From: Lutjanus erythropterus
Taxonomy: Eukaryota > Chordata > Actinopteri > Lutjaniformes > Lutjanidae
NCBI GenBank assembly: GCA_020091685.1
Contig: CM034606.1
Location: 14,989,695 to 15,053,694, forward strand
DNA length: 64,000 nucleotides
Direction: 5' to 3'
Within the stretch, counting starts at the first letter, position 1. Each line of letters starts with the position of its first letter. The notes beneath the pieces were generated by a model that worked only from the letters and a program-made list of their open reading frames with translations, searched no databases and had not been told where the DNA came from. The position numbers and the translations under genes were made by a program. This document shows positions 61,101-64,000 of the stretch, piece by piece.

Positions 61101-63356
61101 GCACATAAACAGGTGCTTGCTGAACTATCATTCATTTATAAGTAGGTAAGCTTATCCCAGTTGGTTAAATTCTGACACTGCCCGACTGTCCTCTCCAAAC
61201 AACCACAGCTGACACGTGAGCAGAGCCCCCTGCAAGGCTGAGGACAATCAGTCTCACCCTGAGCTTGAGGAGGGGTAGGAATTCTGCTGATGGTTACAAA
61301 AGAAAGCACAATGAAACTGGGTCTTGTAACCAAAGACGGACAATTTGGCAGCTCACTTGGATTAACACCTTGAGTCTCAAGGGGAACACTGTGTAGCCAG
61401 AGATGACATTTGACTTAACTTAACAAAGGTATATCATGACTGTTGAAGGGCTGGTGGAGACTAGTTGACTGAATTTGAGCCACTGTCTAGTAGTTAACAT
61501 CGGATTTGCCAATTATGATAATTATTTGCAGAAACCAAGTTATACGAGGGTGCCAAGTCCACACAAATTAAAGTGAACACACCCAAAAAATAAAGGACAG
61601 ACTTAAGATGTACCTGAGATACAAGACAAATTCATTTTAGTACATAGCAAAGTACCTGTCTAGTGCTCCTTGCAAGTGCTCATGGGACACGTCGAAGTAA
61701 TAGTTGGTATGCTCTCCACTGGTAAAGGCATTGGAGCTGCCTGCGTGCTCACTGAGAAACTGGCTGTACTCATTCTCCTTAGGGTACTTCTTTGTTCCCA
61801 GGAACAGCATGTGCTCACAAAAGTGTGCCAGACCCGAGATGTTGGATGGGTCTGATAAAGAACCTGTGAATTAAAAAAAAAAAAAATCAGAAAATCAGTT
61901 GTTCATGCTATAGCTCTTGGCCTTTTCAGTGTCTGCCAGGCTGGTTGGCCTGACTTGTGAGGAATGCAAAGAGTGGAAAAGAATGGAAATAAACCCAGAT
62001 GAGTAGTGGAACAACAGTGGCAAAATTTATAGAATATGATAGATTATATTATAGATATATAATTATAGATCAACACATAAACAGCATCTTAATAACATGA
62101 CCCAAATAATTAAGAGCAACAGCACAAAAAAGTTTAGAAAGCTCATAATTTCAAGGGAAGTGCATTTACTAGATTTGTGAATCAAACTCAAAACCCTTTA
62201 GTTTTGAAATAAACTAAAAGTTTTACCAACCTATAATAATTTGCTAACATAATTTACTTTTCTTCTTTAGACAAACCTGACTCTTTGAGTTTTTGGAAAC
62301 TATAAAAAGAAATTTATTTCAAGCTGTGAACCTGATTTGTCATTATCTGGGTGCTTGGAAATTAAATGCCTGCGATATAAATCAAATTATTACCCATTAT
62401 TGATTTTCACCTCAATGAGTTTACTCAACAATTTTTAAATACATATTTTTGGGGGTTCTCAAAACTGTAGTCAAACTCAAAGGTTCAAGTTCATATAAAG
62501 AAGAAAAGTAAATTATGTCTACAAAGAAAGTTTGTAAAACCTGTGAGTGTGAACTGGACTCAAAACTAAAGTAAGTTGGCCTTGAAATTTTGAGTTTTCT
62601 TTTTCATTTTTAAAGTGAATCTGGTAAGCTTCTGCTGTACAAGACCTTGTTAAAATACCTGGCATATTAAAATACTAAACAGGTTAATGTGGTATGATAA
62701 AATTTGACCTCATTTTCACCATTTCTGCAGCTTGAGAGTAACATTTCACTACCTATGGAAAACTTAGTAACACGTTTCATTGTCATTTCCTCCTCCTGAA
62801 ATAAAAGCAACCAACTACTTCTTAGTCAGAGATGACTTAAAGGTTAGAGTCACAATATATTTTTTAAAGTTTTTGCTGTTTTGTCTGTAAATGGGACACC
62901 AGGTTGGCAGACAGCCATATTATTTTAACAGAGATCAAAGACACTGTCTTGTTTTAGCCTGTATAGTCCTGTCTTGAGTTTACTCTGTACATGTAACTAT
63001 GGCATGTTTTATTATAATGTTGATTATATCCATTGTCTACAGGGCAAAATATTTACATATTTTGCACATCTTTGCCCTACTGATTTCTAAAACTGTGTGG
63101 TAAGGGCCTTTGTAAGCTATAAAATACATAATTAGCTACCTGACAAGACGATAGTGATGAAAGAGATTTACCTATGTGGACATCCAAAGCAGCTGAGGAT
63201 TTGTCTGTTGTTGGGTCACTGATGAGCATAGCCTTCAGGCCATTGGTAAATTCCAGGCCCCTGTAAACCCGTTTGTCCTCGGGAGAGCGAATTATGTCAC
63301 TAACCACCCTGTTCACAGCCGGGTCGGTCATTCTGAGTGGCAAGGATGACACCAGC
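34074..63356 (-). CDS. ide: IDE, insulin-degrading enzyme (insulysin), exons 2-25; exon 1 not in window
   Basis: M16 zinc metalloprotease that degrades insulin, glucagon, amyloid beta and other short peptides, mainly in cytosol, with minor peroxisomal and mitochondrial pools. Twenty-four exons join in frame with consistent phases. From ATG 63331-63329 (MTDPAVNR, equivalent to human Met42) they give 978 aa, exactly the human length from Met42. Numbered from that Met, the inverted zinc motif HxxEH is H67-F-C-E70-H71 and the third ligand is E148 in [12 protein letters not shown]-half catalytic residues equivalent to human R824 and Y831 fall at R783 and Y790. The C-terminus is AAKL, ending in AKL, close to the canonical SKL peroxisomal targeting signal. 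The count assumes exon 15a; 15b is the alternative. Exon 1, with the mitochondrial-leader start in mammals, is missing or beyond 64000. The gene is convergent with MARCHF5. Confidence 0.97.
34170..35474 (-). other. IDE intron 24 (1.3 kb)
   Basis: GTAATG donor and CCGCAG acceptor. A short segment at about 35287-35365 begins GGGCCAGTTGCACCAAC, like the end of a known fish repeat; the rest shows nothing recognised. Confidence 0.75.
35475..35542 (-). CDS. ide: IDE exon 24
   Basis: Acceptor TACCAG and donor GTAATG. It encodes [18 protein letters not shown] to LPQ, matching human PVVGEFPCQNDINL. Confidence 0.94.
35647..35719 (-). CDS. ide: IDE exon 23
   Basis: Acceptor CTGCAG and donor GTGAGT. 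It encodes [17 protein letters not shown] to REMDSC, matching human [14 protein letters not shown]. Confidence 0.95.
35720..38709 (-). other. IDE intron 22 (3.0 kb)
   Basis: AT-rich intron with GTAAGT donor and CTGCAG acceptor. A-rich runs lie near 36096 and 37070. No transposon ends or exons were recognised. Confidence 0.8.
38710..38771 (-). CDS. ide: IDE exon 22
   Basis: Acceptor TTGCAG and donor GTAAGT. It encodes [21 protein letters not shown], close to human [15 protein letters not shown]. Confidence 0.94.
38772..40016 (-). other. IDE intron 21 (1.2 kb)
   Basis: GTGAGG donor and TTGCAG acceptor. It holds family D copy 1 and a C9 run near 39588; nothing else is seen. Confidence 0.8.
38880..39130 (+). 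repeat. Dispersed repeat, family D copy 1
   Basis: Words ACTACAAGGTACTTTCATAT, GATTTTGGAAGCCCCTGT, AATAAAATTATCTGAA and CTTTGCCTTGGAAAATAT align in order with 41750-41960. Both copies have the same orientation, in IDE introns 21 and 19. The family is unknown to me. Confidence 0.6.
40017..40289 (-). CDS. ide: IDE exon 21
   Basis: The largest internal exon here (273 nt, 91 codons). It encodes [13 protein letters not shown] through [11 protein letters not shown]. The opening Tyr (Y790, human Y831) is the C-half residue that contacts substrate beside the zinc site. Confidence 0.96.
40779..40946 (-). CDS. ide: IDE exon 20
   Basis: Acceptor CTCAG and donor GTGAGC. It encodes [16 protein letters not shown] through LRTKEQL. 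The Arg in LRTKEQL is human R824. Phase agrees with exons 19 and 21. Confidence 0.96.
41244..41517. mobile_element. hAT-like MITE with target duplication
   Basis: Ends TAGGGCTGGGCAATATG and CATATCGCCCAGCCCTA are inverted repeats of 17 bp with one mismatch. Flanks ATAACTAG (41236-41243) and TTAACTAG (41518-41525) look like an 8-bp target duplication. The element is 274 bp with no transposase and is a recent-looking insertion in IDE intron 19. Confidence 0.75.
41750..41960 (+). repeat. Dispersed repeat, family D copy 2
   Basis: TACAAGGAACTTTTATATTT, GATTTTGGAGGCCCCTGTGG and AATTATCTGAATAAAAAT align with the copy at 38880-39130. It abuts the LINE fragment that follows. Confidence 0.6.
41960..42235 (+). 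mobile_element. Truncated non-LTR retrotransposon (LINE) 3' end
   Basis: From 41989 the plus strand reads W-N-E-L, then [14 protein letters not shown], then a stop and T-H-L-F. This is the pattern at the end of fish LINE polymerases. About 130 bp later comes TCGCTCTAGATACAAGCATC followed by TGCTAAATGACT, the conserved 3' tail found in many fish LINE and SINE elements. It is 5'-truncated and dead. Confidence 0.65.
42323..42838 (-). other. Unassigned 171-codon open frame inside IDE intron 19
   Basis: ATG 42838-42836 to the stop at 42323, on the same strand as IDE. The translation is not recognised. It has a basic N-terminal third ([13 protein letters not shown]) and one hydrophobic stretch near [15 protein letters not shown]. 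It lies directly beyond a LINE remnant. At this window size one chance frame of this length is plausible, so I do not call it a gene. Confidence 0.2.
43300..43512. mobile_element. Possible small TIR element
   Basis: The left TTTAAATGCCCCAT and the complement of the right end (TTAAAGGCCCCATGTG) look like degenerate inverted ends about 210 bp apart. No target duplication is clear and the family is unknown to me. Confidence 0.3.
44122..44233 (-). CDS. ide: IDE exon 19
   Basis: Acceptor TCTAG and donor GTAGGT. It encodes [13 protein letters not shown] through [10 protein letters not shown], matching human [17 protein letters not shown]. Confidence 0.95.
44622..44636. repeat. C15 homopolymer
   Basis: Fifteen consecutive C in IDE intron 18. 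Homopolymer length is prone to sequencing and assembly error. Confidence 0.9.
45981..46004. repeat. A24 homopolymer
   Basis: Twenty-four A residues in IDE intron 18, 126 bp from exon 18. On the transcribed minus strand it is a T24 run downstream of the exon 18 donor. No retroelement body was recognised in front of it. Confidence 0.9.
46130..46221 (-). CDS. ide: IDE exon 18
   Basis: Acceptor TTCCAG and donor GTTTGT. It encodes [17 protein letters not shown] through HGNITKE, matching human [13 protein letters not shown]. Confidence 0.95.
46222..47982 (-). other. IDE intron 17 (1.8 kb)
   Basis: GTGAGA donor and TTCCAG acceptor. It holds family B copy 3 and, at 47053-47130, a short CTAGGGATGGCTCAATA-type repeat fragment. 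Confidence 0.8.
47391..47725 (+). mobile_element. Family B repeat copy 3
   Basis: Words ATCAAAATCACAATATGGCC, CAACAAAACAGCATTATAAT, AAGAAAACATGTTTGATTGG and TCACATCATGATTTTAAT align in order with 10007-10418 and 24735-25020. The ends are degraded. Confidence 0.55.
47983..48103 (-). CDS. ide: IDE exon 17
   Basis: Acceptor CTGCAG and donor GTGAGA. It encodes [18 protein letters not shown] through ELREALD, nearly identical to human. Confidence 0.96.
48341..48451 (-). CDS. ide: IDE exon 16
   Basis: Acceptor CTGCAG and donor GTAAGC. It has 37 whole codons, [16 protein letters not shown] through RFDIIKEA. It begins in phase 0, so it accepts either exon 15a or 15b. Confidence 0.96.
48452..50735 (-). 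other. IDE intron between exon 15b and exon 16 (2.3 kb)
   Basis: GTAAGTAAGC donor after 15b, shared acceptor before exon 16. AT-rich, with no recognised exon or repeat ends. Confidence 0.75.
50736..50880 (-). CDS. ide: IDE exon 15b (mutually exclusive alternative)
   Basis: 145 nt with a CATTAG acceptor and a GTAAGT donor. It starts with the last base of the Ser codon and ends on a codon boundary, exactly like 15a. It encodes [15 protein letters not shown] then [13 protein letters not shown] and SGMNAIL. Twenty-six of 48 residues equal those of 15a, densest around DPLHCNM and LAGL. The human gene has an alternative exon 15b, and that isoform is reported to degrade insulin and amyloid beta less well. 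Including both exons would shift the frame (290 nt), so use should be exclusive. Confidence 0.88.
50881..51641 (-). other. Spacer intron between IDE exons 15a and 15b (761 bp)
   Basis: Separates the two alternative exons. Both can pair with exon 14 upstream and exon 16 downstream. No repeat was recognised; an A12 run lies at about 50949. Confidence 0.75.
51642..51786 (-). CDS. ide: IDE exon 15a (canonical)
   Basis: 145 nt, acceptor CTACAG and donor GTAAGT. It encodes [15 protein letters not shown] then [13 protein letters not shown] and NTVYGMY, nearly identical to canonical human IDE. Phase matches exons 14 and 16. Confidence 0.96.
51787..52782 (-). other. IDE intron 14 (1.0 kb)
   Basis: GTGCGT donor and CTACAG acceptor, with no recognised content. 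Confidence 0.75.
52783..52865 (-). CDS. ide: IDE exon 14
   Basis: Acceptor TTCCAG and donor GTGCGT. It encodes [19 protein letters not shown] through LNFEFFS, matching human. Confidence 0.95.
53318..53440 (-). CDS. ide: IDE exon 13, followed by a GC donor
   Basis: 41 whole codons, [14 protein letters not shown] through VPTLIK. The acceptor is TGTAACAG-like. The donor is GCAAGT (53317-53312) rather than GT. The junction LIK|DTAM and zero phase require this position. Confidence 0.93.
53576..53678 (-). CDS. ide: IDE exon 12
   Basis: Acceptor TTCCAG and donor GTGAAT. It encodes [19 protein letters not shown] through AITDVTIE, matching human [19 protein letters not shown]. Confidence 0.95.
53679..55613 (-). 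other. IDE intron 11 (1.9 kb)
   Basis: GTCAGT donor and TTCCAG acceptor; AT-rich with no recognised exon or element ends. Confidence 0.75.
55614..55717 (-). CDS. ide: IDE exon 11
   Basis: Acceptor TTTCAG and donor GTCAGT. It encodes [17 protein letters not shown] through LRPEHVR, matching human. Confidence 0.95.
55718..56442 (-). other. IDE intron 10 (725 bp)
   Basis: GTAGGT donor and TTTCAG acceptor, with nothing recognised inside. Confidence 0.75.
56443..56523 (-). CDS. ide: IDE exon 10
   Basis: 27 whole codons, [18 protein letters not shown] through KVAGLLH. Acceptor CTGTAG, donor GTAGGT. Confidence 0.95.
56922..57013 (-). CDS. ide: IDE exon 9
   Basis: Acceptor CTGCAG and donor GTAATT. 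It encodes [16 protein letters not shown] through VFEECK; the human equivalent is [16 protein letters not shown]. Confidence 0.95.
57186..57278 (-). CDS. ide: IDE exon 8, exosite region
   Basis: Acceptor TTAAG and donor GTAAGT. It encodes [19 protein letters not shown] through LTEEGL. The [10 protein letters not shown] part belongs to the region that forms the substrate-anchoring exosite in human IDE. Confidence 0.94.
57383..57545 (-). CDS. ide: IDE exon 7
   Basis: Acceptor TCACAG and donor GTAGGA. It encodes [16 protein letters not shown] through LLSELKSKG, nearly identical to human. Confidence 0.96.
57698..57810 (-). CDS. ide: IDE exon 6
   Basis: Acceptor CTAAAG and donor GTAAGC. It encodes [19 protein letters not shown] through FQEDHLK, matching human. 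Confidence 0.95.
57811..58793 (-). other. IDE intron 5 (983 bp)
   Basis: GTAAGA donor and CTAAAG acceptor, with no recognised repeat or exon. Confidence 0.75.
58794..58916 (-). CDS. ide: IDE exon 5
   Basis: Acceptor TTAAAG and donor GTAAGA. It encodes [18 protein letters not shown] through GLCVLGR, matching human [17 protein letters not shown]. Confidence 0.95.
58917..60175 (-). other. IDE intron 4 (1.3 kb)
   Basis: Donor GTAGCA is weak by consensus but required by phase; acceptor TTAAAG. Nothing recognised inside. Confidence 0.75.
60176..60345 (-). CDS. ide: IDE exon 4, third zinc ligand
   Basis: Acceptor TTGTAG, donor GTAGCA. It encodes [14 protein letters not shown] through FSKFGTG and includes [11 protein letters not shown], whose second Glu (E148, human E189) is the third zinc ligand. 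Confidence 0.97.
60346..61655 (-). other. IDE intron 3 (1.3 kb)
   Basis: GTACTT donor and TTGTAG acceptor, with no recognised content. Confidence 0.75.
61656..61863 (-). CDS. ide: IDE exon 3, HxxEH active site
   Basis: Acceptor CACAG and donor GTACTT. It encodes [18 protein letters not shown] through [13 protein letters not shown] is the inverted zinc-binding motif of the M16 family, with the catalytic Glu intact. Confidence 0.97.
61864..63171 (-). other. IDE intron 2 (1.3 kb), containing a long inverted repeat
   Basis: GTAAAT donor and CACAG acceptor. Much of it is the palindromic element at 62145-62605. Confidence 0.75.
62145..62605. repeat. Long imperfect palindrome, likely a foldback MITE
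   Basis: A perfect 23-bp inverted pair lies at 62247-62269 and 62496-62518 (core TTTACTTTTCTTCTTT and its complement). Weaker pairing occurs inside (GACTCTTTGAGTTT against AAACTCAAAGG) and outside (AATTTCAAGG against CCTTGAAATTT near the two ends). The structure suggests a foldback-type miniature transposon in IDE intron 2. The family is not named with certainty. Confidence 0.6.
63172..63356 (-). CDS. ide: IDE exon 2, with the internal (Met42-equivalent) start
   Basis: Acceptor CTGCAG and donor GTAAAT. It reads LVSSLPLR then [10 protein letters not shown] through [15 protein letters not shown] 63331-63329 aligns with human Met42, the cytosolic start. The eight residues before it belong to the tail of the N-terminal leader if exon 1 codes in frame. 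Confidence 0.94.
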
Positions 63357-64000
63357 CTGCAGGTGGAGGGAATCAAATGTTCAGTTTAATGCAGTTAGCC
63401 AAGAGGTCTGTCATGCTATGATCAGAGATTTTAGCACCGAGGACGACCTCATTATTCCTCATCGATAAGGCACAGAATGTGTCGGGAGTAAGACAGATTT
63501 CATCTGCCACAGTTTGTGAACCTTCCCTTTCTTGAGGTGACCCTCGGGGATTTAACAGATGCCAGTCAATAGATCATTCATTGACACTCTGCAGAAATTA
63601 ATTGCACCTGGAAACATTATTATGAGAGCGACTGCTGATAACAACATGACATATGATCATTTAAATATTTAGGCTAATTCTGCAAACAAGGGTTAAAAAA
63701 GTACAAGCAACCCACTTAGACCTTGGTTAAATAATTCTTATTGCTACAGTTATGGTTAACGTAATTTAAGAGTCGTTACTGCTTTGAATGGCAAAGTACA
63801 TTTTTTCCTACGAAATACGAAAACGACCTTTGTACGTCATACCACACCGTTGACACAAATACAGCTGCCAAAGTACAGCAGAGATTATTTTATCTTACTA
63901 CAGAACGTATAACAACCCCACTAGCCTAACTGAAAGCAAACTAGCGTTAGCTAGCTGAGTTAGCAACTATAGCTCCAGAAAACGGAGCAAACACTGAAGT
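63357..64000 (-). other. IDE intron 1 and possible promoter-proximal end
   Basis: No coding exon 1 is recognisable. A GTAAGA donor-like site (63898-63893, minus) would close a noncoding exon from 63899 upward, since the joined frame would read TAG. A CTAGCGTTAGCTAGC cluster at 63941-63955 resembles the one in the MARCHF5 promoter zone. Exon 1 may equally lie beyond 64000. Confidence 0.35.

Noticed and set aside
63357..63376. In-frame extension of IDE exon 2 into the preceding intron as an alternative start
   Set aside because: The upstream codon is TTG, not ATG, and the CTGCAG acceptor at 63362-63357 is strong.
1..64000. CRISPR arrays, operons, tRNA or rRNA genes
   Set aside because: No regularly spaced direct repeats, clusters of prokaryotic frames, or recognisable cloverleaf or rRNA sequence was seen; this is eukaryotic intron-exon DNA.

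Overview
This window is vertebrate nuclear DNA, most likely from a spiny-rayed teleost fish. Small GC-rich exons with GT-AG borders sit in long AT-rich introns. The dispersed repeats are of kinds familiar from percomorph fish genomes: hAT-like and TTAA-flanked miniature transposons and a LINE 3' end. Gene identities come from translating the exons and comparing them with remembered vertebrate proteins; no database search was run.

The layout is three genes in the order and orientation known from human 10q23. (1) 1-681, minus strand: the N-terminal coding exon of CPEB3, a translational regulator, cut by the window's left edge. (2) About 2.3-3.4 kb: a divergent promoter zone with two ZNF143-like motifs. 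(3) 3372-28645, plus strand: a complete MARCHF5 (MARCH5) gene for a mitochondrial RING-CH ubiquitin ligase, six coding exons and 281 aa, with introns of 12 kb and 9.9 kb. (4) 28646-34073: the tail-to-tail region where the MARCHF5 and IDE 3' ends converge; it contains two miniature transposons. (5) 34074-63356, minus strand: IDE, insulin-degrading enzyme, exons 2 to 25, lacking only exon 1. The joined frame from the methionine matching human Met42 gives 978 residues, the same as human. (6) 63357-64000: IDE intron 1 and possibly its promoter-proximal end.

The most informative observation is a preserved pair of mutually exclusive IDE exons, 15a and 15b. Both are 145 nt, start and end in the same phase, and encode 48-residue segments identical at 26 positions. 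Next are a GC-AG intron in IDE, an upstream-extended CPEB3 start, a candidate conserved noncoding element in MARCHF5 intron 2, and several transposon copies with recognisable ends. I found no CRISPR array, prokaryotic operon, rRNA or tRNA, and no clearly new multi-gene system. The three proteins act in different processes (translation control, mitochondrial ubiquitination, peptide degradation) and are linked here by conserved synteny, not by a shared pathway.
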